A stretch of DNA of 64,000 bases from Lysinibacillus pakistanensis (GCA_001312325.1 BBDJ01000019.1:25433-89432); one strand, 5' to 3'; counted from the first letter of the stretch, positions 40,223 to 52,832 are shown. The notes: generated by a model not told the origin, from the sequence alone. Made by a program: numbers and translations.

Positions 40223-41899
40223 TTGAAGTTAGTTAAAACAAACATTGTTGATTTACAGGAAGGATTGGTTCTTGGGCAGGATTTATATGTTGAAAATCGT
40301 TTGTTGATGAAAAAGGGAAGTGTAATAACAGCAAGAATTATAACATTATTGAAAAATCGCCATGTTCACGATGTTTTTATTCAGACACGGATTGTAGAAA
40401 CAGACCTTAATGCTGAACAGGATGGGCTGTTAGGTGTAAAACTGCACGAGAAGACCGTTGTAAATAGTGAGACTTTTCTACAGGCATTAGGAGAATTGAG
40501 CACGGAGATTCGGTATGGTCATGTATTAAAAAGTATGGACGATATACTATTTATACGCAATTTATTTCAACGCTATATGGAAAATAGCCATTATCGAAAA
40601 CTGCTCAATACGTTAAAAGATTATGACACATACACATATATGCACGCTATCGATGTATTTACATTATGTACTCTCTTTGCTAAAAAAAGAAGGCATACAA
40701 AATTTAGAACATTGTGCGCTTGGATTTTTATTTCATGATATTGGGAAGCTGAAAATACCACTGGCTATTTTAAAAAAAAGAGGGAAGACTTTCACCTAGT
40801 GAGTTTGAAGTTATGCAGAAGCATACACAGTTTGGCTATGATTTATTGTGCGATTTAGGACTTGTATCCATTGCTTATTTAGCTAAGTCACATCATGAGC
40901 GAATCGATGGCTCCGGGTATCCAGATGGACTAGAGGAGTCTGATATACCTAGAGAAGTATTCATATTACAGCTAATCGATATTTACTCAGCTCTTACATT
41001 AAATCGACCTATAAACGCGAGGTCGGAGCTGCCGAAGCAATGGCAATTATTTATAAAGAAAAGCATCTTCTTGATGAAAAGCTTTTGGCCAGATTTGTCG
41101 ATTTTATTGGTATTTATCCCCGAAATTCAATTGTGTTATTATCAGATGGTTCTCATGCTCTAGTAGATAATGTCAATAATATGTATCCACTCCTTCCAAT
41201 TGTAAGAAGGCTAGATACAAATAAAGTCTTTAGGTTACCATTTGATTTTCAGCTTAAAGTAGTCAAGTTAATTTCCTATTACGTGGAAACACCCGAAAAG
41301 CTATTCCAAAAATTCTCTGAGTATTTAATAAATGGTGAAATAAATTTAATGGAAAAGTACTATCGGCAGTTGATGGATCAGTATACGTTCGCTGAGTGCT
41401 TTACTAAGATCTATATCCCTATCTACCAAATTTTTGAGGTAATTGAACAACAACTAGTGATGGAGGATGTCCGCTTAAAGGTTGTGCGTTTAACTCTAAA
41501 GGAACTCCTGAATAATATGCTGCTTCAATTACGAAGTGAAACTAGAAAAAAATGATGCTATACTTTTTATAGTTGACCAAGATTTACGAACAAATATTTT
41601 TATTCAGTTATTAGAAGGACTATTTTATGCAAAAGAAATTAATCCGTTTCTACTAGATATATCAACTAGTAAGGAGGAGCTTTTGAACATCGCAGATTAT
41701 TGTGAGGCATCTGCAATTTGTGTATTTTGTAATGAATGTCTTGACCTTCATGGAACTACTCGGAAATTAGAGCAGTACATATCCCCCAGAGAAGTTAGAG
41801 AGCTTTGTCTTCAGCTTTGCTGGAGCTTCACATAAAGAAGTGAATTTAAAAGATAAATTACAAAAATATAAAGCGGTTACAAAATTAATCACTACATAA
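40223..41899 (+). CDS. HD-GYP domain protein with cobalamin-binding-like C-terminus (five frameshifts)
   Basis: A candidate c-di-GMP phosphodiesterase of 557 residues. HD-GYP core at about 130-280: HDIGKLKIP (HD) and HHERIDGSGYPDGL (HHExxDGxGYP), then QLIDIYSALTLNRP. The C-terminal third (about 365-555) looks like the helical-plus-Rossmann cobalamin-binding module of MerR/CarH-type regulators, but has no DxHxxG (IVDQDLRTNIFIQ at that place). That part is my inference. TTG 40223 follows AGAGGAG. Breaks: A7 40683, A8 40775, lost G 41022, A7 41548, extra C 41777. All corrections together give an integral reading frame. Confidence 0.8.
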
Positions 41900-41921
41900 A
41901 TGAATAAGGGAGGCACATACG

Positions 41922-44900
41922 GTGAATGATTGCATACTTTTACAAACAAAAGAAGATTGGAATTTGCAAAGAATGTATATTAATAAATTCAAGAATTTAG
42001 TACTAGTAAAAAGTATTCATCATAATTCAGCCGAAAAGAGAGCTAGACTGCAATATGAATTTTCATTGTTTGCGAACGAACAAAATCCGTGGTTGTTAAA
42101 GCCATTAGCCATTGATTATATTGACAATCAATACGCAATTATTTATGAAAATTTTAATGGTGTACCCCTACATGAGTTTAGAAATAAGCATATTTCTTTG
42201 CATCAATTTTTACAAATTGCACTTGAACTTGTGAATGCCTGTATTAAAATGCAACAAAGTGATTTACTCTATCTTAATTTGAATCCCAGCCAAATATTAA
42301 TTAATCCCAATTCATTAAAGGTAAAATTACTAAGTTCTGAATACAGTTTAAAATATGATGCAGAATCTCCCGTCATACTAGAAAATCTTTATGAGCGACT
42401 TGAACAGCTGCCATATTATGCACCTGAACAAACCGGAAGAGTTAATCTAGAAATTGACCATCGTTCTGATTTATATGCACTCGGTATTATTTTTTTACGA
42501 AATACTCAGTGGTCAATTACCCTTCCAAAAAAAAGGAATCTTCTGAGCTTATCTATGAAATTCTAACAAAAGTGCCGATTCATTGGTAAATCTTCAGCCT
42601 TATCCGCATCCTATTATTTGGCATATAATAGAAAAGTTATTAGCGAAAAATCCAGAATTACGCTATCAAAGTGCTGTTGGGCTAAGAGAGGATTTATTAC
42701 AAATTCAACATAAACTGTTAATAGATGAACCGCTTCATGACTTCCACCTAGGTGAATATGACATTCATTTAAATGCGGTGCTTTCTACAAAGTACTATGG
42801 TAGAAAGCAACAAATCATGGACCTTTCTTCTATGTTTCATCAGGTGGTAAATGGCGAAAAAAAAATAGTAATAATTTCTGGCAAAGCTGGGTCTGGGAAA
42901 TCTAAGCTTGTTTATACATTAAAGGGAGACATTGCTGCTGCTAAAGGGTATTTTGTAGAAACGAAGTATGAGCAATTACAGCTAGAAAATGACTTTACAG
43001 CTGTTGTACAGCCTTTAAGAAATTTATTGAAAATCGTTTATTTAGAAGGTGAGAATTCTGTTCAAGCATTACGCAAACTATTTCATGATGTAAAGTTAAT
43101 GGTAACAGATCGACTTGTTCATTTACTACCAGAGCTTCGTTGGTTTTTTTAAAGAAGAAGCAGGTTTTCGGACAGATGTACGTGAAAATGCCAAACAGCT
43201 ACATACGTATATATTTAGTTCTTTGCAAAAGATTCTATTAGCCTTTGCCATGCAAAAGAAGCCAATTGTATGGTTAATGGATGATTTACAATGGGCAAAT
43301 GCTAGTACACTTGAGATGATGACCCAACTATATGAACAACATCGAGCAGGCTATTTAATGTGGATAACTACTTTTCGATCAAATGAGGAGGGAGATTTAA
43401 AAAAGAATTATAAGTCCTTGAAAAACTTCCCATCCAATCAACATATAGAGATAAATCCTCTTGAGGAAGATGATGTACGGTTATGGCTAGAGGAATCATT
43501 ACATGCGAAATCAACTACCATTAAATTAATTTCTACACAATTATTTCGTTTAACAAAAGGAAATCCGTTATTTGTGAAGGAAGCTTTTCGTTCCTTACAG
43601 CAAAGTAATACCATCTATTTCAATACCGAAACAAAAGAGTGGCAATTTAGTATTCATAAATACAATCAGTCCTTTTTTTAATAATGAATTACTGACTTTT
43701 ATTGAAAATAGAATGGCAACTCTCGATAAAGACGCTCAGGGGATTTTAAGAATTGTCTCTTGTTTTGGCCAAAGCTTTGAGTTTAGTTCCTTATTAAAGC
43801 TAGTCTCCATTTCAGCCCAAGATTTGCTGAAGCTTTTGGGTACACTTGTAGAGCATGGCTTTATTGTACCAATGGATGCCCATTTTAAATGGGCTAGCAA
43901 GTTTGAACATGAGGGTATTTTACATACATTTCATATGAAGTTTCAGTTTGTACACGATCGTATTCAGCAGGTAGCCTATCATGATTTATCTGATGAAGAA
44001 CGGACAAGGCTTCATTATCAAATTGGCAAATTATTAACGAAAAATATCCCGAATATAGTAGATAGTTATCATTTAAGTGAAGTGGTGAAACATTTTAATT
44101 ATGGTCAGCAACTGTTGAATGCTGACGAAAAACAAAATTTAGCAATATGGAATTATACGCTTGGTATTGAGGCAAAAAGAATTGGACTGTTTGACAGTGC
44201 CATCTCCTTTTTAACAACGAGTATAGAGCTGCTTCCAGACAATCATTGGCAGTCTTTTCGTGAAATGTCCGTAAAAATATATGCTAACTTAGGAGAGTGC
44301 GCATATTTAGTTGGACGTTATGATGTATCAGAATTTCATTTAACAGAAGCGTTGCAGCATTCAAAAACTGTTTTAGAAAAATTATTAATTTATAATTTAA
44401 AAACGTTGCTATACATTGAATCAGACAATCATACGGTAGGAATTGAGGCTGGCATAAAAGGTCTACAAATTACCAATATGAATATTGCAGAGAATCCCTC
44501 AAAAATTCAACTTTTAAAGGAGTACTTATTATTAAGAAAAGCTTTGCACAATAAATCTGATATAGATCTTTTAAAGTATCCACCCATTCAAGATAAAGAA
44601 ATGGATACGTTAATCCATTTGATTATCAATATGACGGCAAGCACATTTATGCTTAATCCTAATTTAACGGGTATTTTATTAATGAGAGGGTTGCGATTAC
44701 AGCTTAAATACGGGAATGGAACAAAAAGTGGAGTTGTCTATATTAACTATGCCATGCTCTTAAATGCTGGCTTCAATAATATTCAAGACTCTGCACGCTT
44801 TGGAAAAATAGCCATCACCTTTGCTGAGAATGAAAATAATATTTACATCAAGGGCCGTATTTATTTTGTCTATGGCATATTTATTAATCATTGGACAAAT

Positions 44901-47064
44901 CCATATGAATCCAGTCTTCAATATATTCAAAAGGCTCAGCACAATAGCCAGGAAATCGGCTTGCATCATTTGGTCTCTGCTGCTTCTTGTTTTATCGTGG
45001 CCATCCAATTCATTAATGGAACGCCTATTCAGGATTTACAGCAGGAAATTGAGCGCCAACAACAGGAGTTTTCCATTCATGCAAGTGCATTATCAATAGA
45101 CTTTTTAGCTGAAATGGGGTTATGGATGAATGTGCTTCAAAACCCTAATTCCCCTATTGATTGGGCATATCCCTTTGCTATATTAGACCAGCCTATTATT
45201 AAAATGATGCATTATTCTATTCGATTGAAAATGTCATTTTTATTGGGGGACGAACAGCATGGAAAAGAGTTTATGGAGATATTAAAGGTGATAGAGAAAG
45301 AAATATATACTTTGCCCATCACGCCAATTTATTATTTTTATCGAGCTCTTTGGCAGTTTCATTTTATTCATCAAAAGCGATATTCCTCGAAAACAGAATT
45401 AAGAACATATAGGATGGAGATTAGTAAAAGTATTCGTCAATTTAAAAAATGGGCTCAATATGCACCTGAAAACTATGAGCATCTTTATTGTTTATTAATG
45501 GCTGAAAATTATCGAATGAAAAAGCAGGGCGAAAATGCCATTCTTTATTACGACCGGGCAATTCAGCTTGCACAAATGAATAACTTTCTTCAAGATGCTG
45601 CCATTTCTTATGAACGAGCTGCTAATTACTATCATGCTATCAATCATAAAAAAAACGGCGAGACATTATATTTTATGTGGTATACAGATAATAAAGGAGT
45701 GGGGGCCAATACGGTTGCTAGTCATTGGGAAAAAGTGTATCATGCCAATCACGTACCAAAAGGCCAACATAGCGGAACAGTATCATTTGATATGATGACT
45801 GTCTTCGAAACGACCCAGTCTCTAGCAACAGAAATACGGATGGAGGATTTGCTTCGTAAAATCTTATTTGCCTTATTAAAACATGCTGGTGCAGATGTCG
45901 GGTATTTTATCCATAGACATCATGAGCAATTACAAGTGTTAGCACAGGCTGAGGCTAATGAAACCAAATTTACGATATTTCATGACCATAAGATTGAAGA
46001 ATTCAGTGAAACCATGCAATCCATTGTCTATTTTGTGTTACAAAGCGGAGAGCAACTAATTATTCAAAATACACAAGCACAGAGTGTTTATCTTAGTGCT
46101 TTCTCAGCTGCTAAGTCTATTTTATGTGTACCGATTCATCTTAAAGATGAAATTATAGCCATTTTATATTTGGAAAACACATTAATTACTAATGCCTTCC
46201 ATCCAACACATGTGAATTTGTTAAAAATGATCTCTGGACAAATAGCCGTATCGATTGAAAATGCAAAAATATATGGTGAATTAGAAAAACGTGTTCTTTC
46301 ACGGACAAAGGAATTGGATGAAACAAATAGTCATTTGAAAAAGGTCAATGAACGATTAGAGAAAAATGAATTAGAACGGAAAAAAATTATTGCATAGTAT
46401 TTCACATGAACTACGCTCACCCATCACTTCAACACTAGGTTATATCGAATTAATATTAGACGGGGTTATTAAAGAGGAATCGGAACAAGAGAAATATTTA
46501 ATTCGAAGTAAGGAAAGATTGCTATCGTTAAATGTTTTAATTCAAGATTTATTTGATTTAGCTAATCTAGAAGCGGGGAGAGCAGAATATACCTTTATAG
46601 AAGTAAGGGCCATAAATCTATTTCAACAATTTCGCTTCCGTTTTGAACGAGAGATAAAACAACTGGGCTTAGACTATTATGCCGATTTTTATGGTCATCA
46701 GGAGGCACAGCTGCTAATCGATCGTGCCCGAATCAATCAGGTGATGGAAAATTTAATGACAAATGCCATGAAATATACTTCAAATGGTAGTATTCAATTT
46801 TTAATGTATGTGGAGGACACACATTTAATCTGTTCAATTTCAGATAGTGGCATAGGGATCCCACAGAGCGATATTCCCTTTATATTCGATAGTTATTATC
46901 GAGCATCCAATGTTGATAAAGTAGATTCACACGGAATTGGCTTAGCCATTTGTAAGCAAATTGTGGAACAACATAATGGGGAAATATATGTGGAAAGCAT
47001 AGAGGGTGAAGGGTCCATATTTAGCTTTACATTGCCTTTGGTAATAGAAAAAATAAAGTGTTGA
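41922..47064 (+). CDS. Giant pseudokinase / AAA ATPase / GAF / sensor histidine kinase (six frameshifts)
   Basis: A 1712-residue multi-domain sensor after correction. Order: protein-kinase-like domain (about 10-265), which lacks HRD and DFG (it has LNLNPSQILIN and LLSSEY) and so is probably inactive; AAA-type ATPase with Walker A GKAGSGKSK near 321 and Walker B-like IVWLMDDLQWA; a long TPR-like helical region (about 650-1250); GAF (about 1300-1440); a coiled coil; HisKA with the phospho-His in HSISHELRSP near 1490; and HATPase_c (ENLMTNAMKYT, SDSGIGIP, HGIGLAICKQ). GTG 41922 follows AAGGGAGG, just after the HD-GYP gene. Breaks: T7 42497, A8 42530, lost G 42577, T7 43148, T7 43676, A7 46384. 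Confidence 0.92.
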
Positions 47065-47096
47065 GCATTTTTCGCAGCTCAGCACTTTATTTTTTA
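47054..47096. terminator. Bidirectional terminator
   Basis: AAAGTGTTGAGC pairs with GCTCAGCACTTT (one G-T pair) between the convergent kinase and regulator genes, overlapping both stops; A and T runs flank it. Confidence 0.9.
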
Positions 47097-47780
47097 TAAA
47101 CAAATTGGTAGCCGAAGCCCCGAACAGTTTGAATCCACTTAGGCTTAGCTGGAACGTCCTCAATTTTTCGTCGCAGTGTACTAATATGGACAGAAACCGT
47201 TTTTGAATCAGTTACACCATCCTGACCCCAAACATTATCTATCAGTTGGTCTACACTGATTACCTTATTGGCATGTTCGATCAGAAAAAATAGTAGTAGC
47301 TTTTCTTTCGTAAAAAGATTTAAACGTTTTCCGTTTTTATAAACATTTTTTTTCATCAAAATGAATGACTAAGTTATCAATATGTAATATAGGATTTCTT
47401 ATGGATGTCGTCTTTCTTTTTAAGTTTGCTTGTATACGAGCGAGTAATTCTTTGGGAATAAACGGCTTTGTTATATAATCATCTGCACCTACTTCAAAGC
47501 CTTCTAGTTTATGGTCAATTAAGTGATTAACAGTTACAAAAATAATAATAGCATCCGACACTTCACGAACCCTTCTCGCTAATTCAAAGCCATTGCCATC
47601 AGGTAAATTAACATCCAATAAAATTAAATCAGGCTCTTCTTTGATTACTGCCTTCCAACCTTCGTAAATGGATGATGCCTTGAAAACTAGGTAGTTTGCA
47701 TTTGCAATTGTAAGAGATAGAACCTCCATAATGTCAATATCATCTTCTACGATTAAGATTTTCTCATTTACCACACCCAT
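47087..47780 (-). CDS. OmpR-family response regulator (one frameshift)
   Basis: A receiver domain covers residues 6-120 (LIVEDDIDIMEV, phospho-acceptor in LILLDVNLPDGNG, Lys in DYITKPFIP). A winged-helix DNA-binding domain covers about 140-230 (LNLFTKEKLLLFFLIEHANK, DSKTVSVHISTLRRKIED, GFGYQFV). One extra base in the A/T run near 47348 splits it; corrected length 230 residues. It lies convergent to the giant histidine kinase and is its most likely partner, inferred only from position. Confidence 0.93.
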
Positions 47781-47852
47781 GAATCTCCTTTCTCCATCTT
47801 CTAATATATCAATTTTTAGATAGAAATGGAAAGAAAACTTCTAGGACATTCG

Positions 47853-48378
47853 TTATTTTTGACTAGGAAAAATCACATATGAAATACTTATAATGGCATC
47901 AATAGTTAATACGATGCCCCAAACTTTCATCACCTGAAATAGGGAAGATGTGTCAGACTGAGATCCAATATAAAGTGCCATGATAGACAAAAGTCCAGTG
48001 CCAATGAGAAAAGCTACTACATGGCGAATCAGCATCTTTATCTCATGTTTCCCTTTTGCAGATCCTGTAAGACGTACTTTCTTATCCCCAGTTTTTAAAA
48101 ACCAACGCTGAAATTGCTCATCTGCCCAACTAATCATAGTTTTACCATAGGCGATTGAAACACCAATATAAATAGCAGCAATCCCATGTGAGATAGATGC
48201 GGGGGTACCTGCTTTTAAATCTATCGCAGTTAGCAATATCAGTAAAGAATCGATAACTAATGTTAAGGAAAACAAGAAGAAACTTAGCTTGGGTTTTTTT
48301 TAAAATATAGCGGGCAACCAGCCCAAATAAAATAACTATCCAAAAAGCAATTTCTGCTGCAATAATCCATGCAATCAT
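47853..48378 (-). CDS. ymcC: YmcC-like membrane protein (one frameshift)
   Basis: A 174-residue integral membrane protein with about five helices (MIAWIIAAEIAFWIVILFGL, SFFLFSLTLVIDSLLILLTA, ISHGIAAIYIGVSIAYG, then two near the C-terminus). It resembles B. subtilis YmcC, of unknown function. GGAGG precedes the ATG at 7 nt. One extra base in the run at 48294-48301 on the plus strand breaks the frame after helix 1. Confidence 0.78.
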
Positions 48379-48453
48379 AAAAAAACCTCCAACTTTTAAA
48401 CTAAAAAAACATATCCTCAAACAACGAAGAAGAATCCAGCAAATGTAACCACT

Positions 48454-48918
48454 TTAATCCAGTTGGGCAATTGCAAGAAGTATATCCTCACTGACAGCTT
48501 CCCAAAATTGCTGCTGTACAGTACTACAATACGTATATAGCTCTTTATTTTGAAGATGATTATAGAGCTCGGCAATTACTTCCTTCTGAAAATGGAGCCG
48601 ATGATTTAATATTTCTCGCTCTTCTTCCAGACAAAAGGATTTATATATATCTATTAGACGCTCTAGCCTTGCTAGTTTTTGTTTTGTAACATCATATTGA
48701 GTTTGATGAAAGCGTCCAACAGCTGTGGTCATAGATCGCTTTGAGCGATGCTCCGCATTTAACGTTCGATATTCTTCCAAACGTAACGCCGCACGGTACC
48801 AAAATTCGTAACGGCTAGGTAAGTCTCTGAGCTCGTAGGTAAGCAAGGACTTTAAAATACATGCTACTTGTTCATATGTATCTATCAATTTTTCTGATTC
48901 TTTAAAAAGGCCAAACAT
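48454..48918 (-). CDS. Hypothetical helical protein, 154 residues
   Basis: An intact frame from ATG 48918 behind GGGGGTGG. It is all-helical and charged (FGLFKESEKLIDTYEQVAC, EEREILNHRLHFQKEVIAEL), with no membrane segment or recognisable motif. I do not know the family. It may be transcribed with the ymcC-like gene, 75 bases downstream on the same strand. Confidence 0.7.
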   Translation of the reverse strand: MFGLFKESEKLIDTYEQVACILKSLLTYELRDLPSRYEFWYRAALRLEEYRTLNAEHRSKRSMTTAVGRFHQTQYDVTKQKLARLERLIDIYKSFCLEEEREILNHRLHFQKEVIAELYNHLQNKELYTYCSTVQQQFWEAVSEDILLAIAQLD

Positions 48919-49135
48919 ACAGCCACCCCCGTTTAGTTTAATACAACACAAAAGTAGTGAAATCCTCTAAATTTTTAATAGTATTCAAAAACAATTAAAC
49001 AATTTTTTAGCAACCGTACGGGTATCGCTAGATTTTGCTATATAAAGGTAAGGTTTTAGTGTTTCTTTGCTTTTGCAAAACTTCTGTTTTTGGAAGAAAT
49101 TATTGAAATAGCATTTACAAAATAAAAACATATGT

Positions 49136-49163
49136 GTTAACCTAAAATTTGTAGTTGGTTAAC
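49136..49163 (+). promoter_or_regulatory. BirA biotin operator upstream of bioD
   Basis: A perfect inverted repeat GTTAACC 49136-49142, 14-base spacer, GGTTAAC 49157-49163, which is the Firmicute BirA operator pattern. It ends 20 bases before bioD, so biotin-bound BirA should repress the bioDAYB set. Confidence 0.93.
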
Positions 49164-49183
49164 TAAAAAGGGGGAGGTTAACG

Positions 49184-49888
49184 ATGCAACATTTTTGGAT
49201 TGTTGGGACAGATACTGATGTCGGTAAAACGGCTGTCACCACATTGCTGATGCGACAATTTCAGCGACAGAACCTTCGCGTCACGCCTTTTAAGCCTGTA
49301 CAAACTGGTGAAGTACATGAAAATGGTCATTCCTATTACTACGATACAACAGTATATGAAAAGTATTCATTACAGGTGCTAAGGACAGAAAGTTTGAATG
49401 GGTATTCGTTTAAAGAGGCAGCTTCACCACATTTTGCTGCACAACTGGAGGTACAGCAAATTAATGTGCATTATTTACTACAGCAAATACAGGTGCTACA
49501 GCAATCAAACGATATGGTAATTTGTGAGGGAGCTGGTGGACTTTTTGTGCCTTTAGATTTACAAAGAAAAATAACGCTTCTTGATGTTATCGTTCAAAGT
49601 AAGCTTCCAGTTGTTCTTGTTACTCGAACAACACTAGGAACAATTAACCACACTTTACTAACGATTGAGGCTTTGCATGCGCGTAATATTGATATTCTGG
49701 GCATTGTATTTAATGGAAATTCAGGGAGTTTGATAGAACAAGATACTATGAAAACCATATTACAGTTTCATGATTTGCCTTATGCAATTATCCCGCAACT
49801 CCAAGAGATTGGGCAGCTTGTTGATTATTCCATTTCTCACACTTCATTGTTTGAAAGGTTGGTCAATGATGAAACAAGTGTTAACTGA
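49184..49888 (+). CDS. bioD: Dethiobiotin synthetase
   Basis: An intact 234-residue ATP-dependent enzyme that closes the ureido ring of 7,8-diaminopelargonate with CO2. P-loop at the N-terminus ([13 protein letters not shown]), substrate lysine in FKPVQTG, and [19 protein letters not shown] precedes ATG 49184. First gene after the BirA operator; its end overlaps bioA by about 23 bases. Confidence 0.95.
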   Translation: MQHFWIVGTDTDVGKTAVTTLLMRQFQRQNLRVTPFKPVQTGEVHENGHSYYYDTTVYEKYSLQVLRTESLNGYSFKEAASPHFAAQLEVQQINVHYLLQQIQVLQQSNDMVICEGAGGLFVPLDLQRKITLLDVIVQSKLPVVLVTRTTLGTINHTLLTIEALHARNIDILGIVFNGNSGSLIEQDTMKTILQFHDLPYAIIPQLQEIGQLVDYSISHTSLFERLVNDETSVN

Positions 49889-51276
49889 TTTGCAGGCAAG
49901 AGATTTAAGGCATGTTTGGCATCCTTGTTCACAAATGAAGGATTATGAGCAATTTCCACCAATCGTCATTAAAAAAAGGACAAGGTGTATGGCTCTATGA
50001 TGAAAATAATCATCGCTATTTAGATGCTGTCTCCTCCTGGTGGGTTAATTTATTTGGGCATGCTAATCCTCGAATAAGTCAAGTATTAAGTGATCAGGCA
50101 TTTACATTAGAGCATACAATCTTTGCTAATTTTACACATGAGCCAGCGATTAAAGTAGCTGAAAAATTAGTAGCTTTAACGCCAGAGGGTCTGAATAAAG
50201 TATTTTTTGCAGACAATGGCTCATCCGCGATAGAGGTTGCATTAAAAATGAGCTTTCAATATCATATGCAAACGGGAAAATCGGCAAAAAAAACGCTTTT
50301 TGGCTTTAACAGATGCCTACCATGGTGAGACACTTGGCGCTTTATCTGTTGGTGGAGTAGGGCTTTATAACAAAGTATACCAACCTTGTTATTAGATACC
50401 TTACGTGCACAAGGGCCAGATTGCTTTAGATGTCCTTTTCAAGATAAGCCAGAAAGCTGTCATGCTCAATGTATTCAGTATGTTGAAGAAGAGCTTCATG
50501 CGCATCATGAAGAAATGACAGCTGTGATTATTGAGCCCCTTATTCAAGCAGCTGCGGGCATGAAAATGTATCCGCCAATCTATTTAAAGCGATTGCGGGA
50601 GCTTTGTACAGCATACGATGTTCACTTAATTGCTGATGAAATTGCCGTAGGATTTGGACGAACAGGAACCGTATTTGCCTGTGAGCAAGCGGAGATTTCG
50701 CCAGATTTTATGTGCTTGTCAAAGGGTTTAACAGGTGGCTATTTACCACTATCCGCAGTATTAACCACTGATACTATTTACAATGCCTTTTACGATGATT
50801 ACGGAACAATGAAAGCATTTTTACATTCTCACAGCTATTCTGGAAATCCGCTTGCATGTCGTGTAGCACTTGAGGTATTGACAATGTTTGAAGAGGAACA
50901 GGTTATCGATATGATTCAAAATAAGGGAGAACGGATGCGAGCGTTAGCACTGGAGGCATTTGACCAATTACCCTATGTTGGAGAGTATCGACAGATAGGG
51001 TTAGTGGGTGCGATCGAGCTAGTCGCCAATTATCGGACAAAGGAGCCATTCCCAAATGAGGCGCGTATTGGCTATCAAATTTATCAACGTGCTTTAGCAA
51101 AGGGCTTACTGATTCGCCCACTTGGCAATATATTATATTTTATGCCGCCTTACATTATTTCTGATGAAGAAATGGGATTTATGATTCATACAACAAAAGA
51201 AACGATTGTACAATTTTTTGAGGAGTGGGAGGGCATAAATTGTTTAAACGACAATCAACACTGTCCCTCGTCATGA
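49866..51276 (+). CDS. bioA: Adenosylmethionine--8-amino-7-oxononanoate aminotransferase (three frameshifts)
   Basis: PLP class-III aminotransferase that makes 7,8-diaminopelargonate. Seen: [43 protein letters not shown], the PLP-aspartate [13 protein letters not shown] and the lysine in [13 protein letters not shown]. Breaks: extra A near 49975 and near 50290, lost T near 50390; corrected length 469 residues. A zinc-like Cys cluster ([17 protein letters not shown]) is inserted in the middle, as in many Bacillales BioA/BioK. The stop lies 37 bases into bioY, so the true C-terminus may be slightly shorter. Confidence 0.93.
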
Positions 51277-51833
51277 TTGCGATGTTTGCAGCTTTAACGG
51301 CAATTGGTGCATTTATTAAGATACCGTTACCAGTAGTGCCCTTTACACTACAAATTATCTTTGTTTTTTTTAGCTGGAAGCTTACTTGGTAGTCGTAATG
51401 GATTTCAAAGTCAGCTCGTTTACATAGGAGTCGGTTTAGTTGGATTACCTGTTTTTACACAGGGGGGAGGCATTACCTATGTATTGCAGCCAACATTTGG
51501 CTACCTCATCGGCTTTGCACTAGCAGCATTCATCATAGGATTCATCATTGAAAGAATAGATTCACCAACGAAAAAAACATTTTATTGGTGCAAATATTGT
51601 GGGGCTTATTATTATTTATGCGATTGCGGTACCTTACTTATATTTATCAATGAATTTCTGGCTCCATATGCAAACGAGCTGGTCTCATATATTTGTAGTT
51701 GGTTTTTTTAAATAGTATTGTTGCAGATTTTTGCTTAGCTTTAGCGTCTGCACTGTTAGCCGAACGCTTATATAAGGTATTTCAGTCAGTAAGAACAGTG
51801 AAAATCATGCAAGTGGAAAGGGAGAATGTTTAG
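51240..51833 (+). CDS. bioY: Biotin ECF transporter S component BioY (three frameshifts)
   Basis: A six-helix biotin-binding membrane subunit, 196 residues after correction. Typical stretches: [57 protein letters not shown] 51240 follows GGGAGGG. Breaks, all +1: T8 near 51365, A7 near 51575, T7 near 51708. It overlaps bioA upstream, and its TAG stop overlaps the GTG start of bioB. The energising ECF module is not in the window. Confidence 0.9.
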
Positions 51834-52832
51834 TGAATTGGTTACAGTTAGCAGAGGATGTAATTGCAGGTAAGGTGATTAGTAATGATGAAGCACTTGC
51901 CATTTTAAATAGTGATGATGATGAACTATTAAAGGTAATGGATGGTGCATTTGCCATTCGTAAGCATTATTATGGGAAAAAAAGTAAAATTGAATATGAT
52001 TATGAACGCGAAAAGTGGCTATTGTCCAGAGGATTGCGGATATTGTTCACAATCATCTAAATCATCTGCACCGATTGAAAAATATCCATTTATTACGAAG
52101 GAAGAAATTTTAGAGGGTGCTAAACGAGCATTTGACAATAAAATTGGCACCTATTGCATCGTGGCAAGTGGACGTGGGCCAACGCGGAAGGATGTCAATG
52201 TTGTCAGTGAAGCAGTCACTGAAATTAAAGAGAAGTATGGCTTAAAAGTATGTGCCTGTCTTGGCTTATTAAAAGAAGAACAGGCACAGCAATTAAAAGA
52301 GGCGGGGGTAGATCGCTACAATCATAATTTAAATACATCAGAGCGTCATCACTCATACATTACTACATCGCATACCTATGAGGATCGTGTGAATACGGTA
52401 GAAATTGCAAAAAAAGCATGGAATTTCGCCTTGCTCAGGAGCAATCATTGGAATGAAGGAAACAAAAGAGGATGTCGTCAACATTGCGCGTGCCCTACAT
52501 CAATTAGATGCTGATTCGATCCCAGTCAATTTTTTTAAATGCTATAGACGGCACAAAGCTGGAAGGGACAAAGGAATTAAATCCACGATATTGTTTAAAG
52601 GTTTTAGCATTGTTCCGTTATATAAATCCAACAAAGGAAATTCGTATTTCTGGTGGTCGTGAAGTCAATCTTGGGTCCCTTCAGCCACTGGGAATGTATG
52701 CGGCAAATAGCATTTTTGTAGGAGATTATTTAACAACAGCAGGCCAAGAGGCAAATAGCGATTATCGTATGCTTGAGGATTTAGGCTTTGAAATTGAATT
52801 AACAAAAAAAGCAGGAAGAAGTATTCTGCTAA
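51833..52832 (+). CDS. bioB: Biotin synthase (four frameshifts)
   Basis: Radical-SAM enzyme that inserts sulfur into dethiobiotin. The 4Fe-4S motif [10 protein letters not shown] lies near residue 60; the 2Fe-2S ligands are in [17 protein letters not shown] and [19 protein letters not shown] holds the conserved Arg. GTG 51833 overlaps the bioY stop. Four +1 errors (A7 51978, A7 52412, T7 52536, A7 52808) break the frame; corrected length 331 residues, ending KKQEEVFC. Confidence 0.95.
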
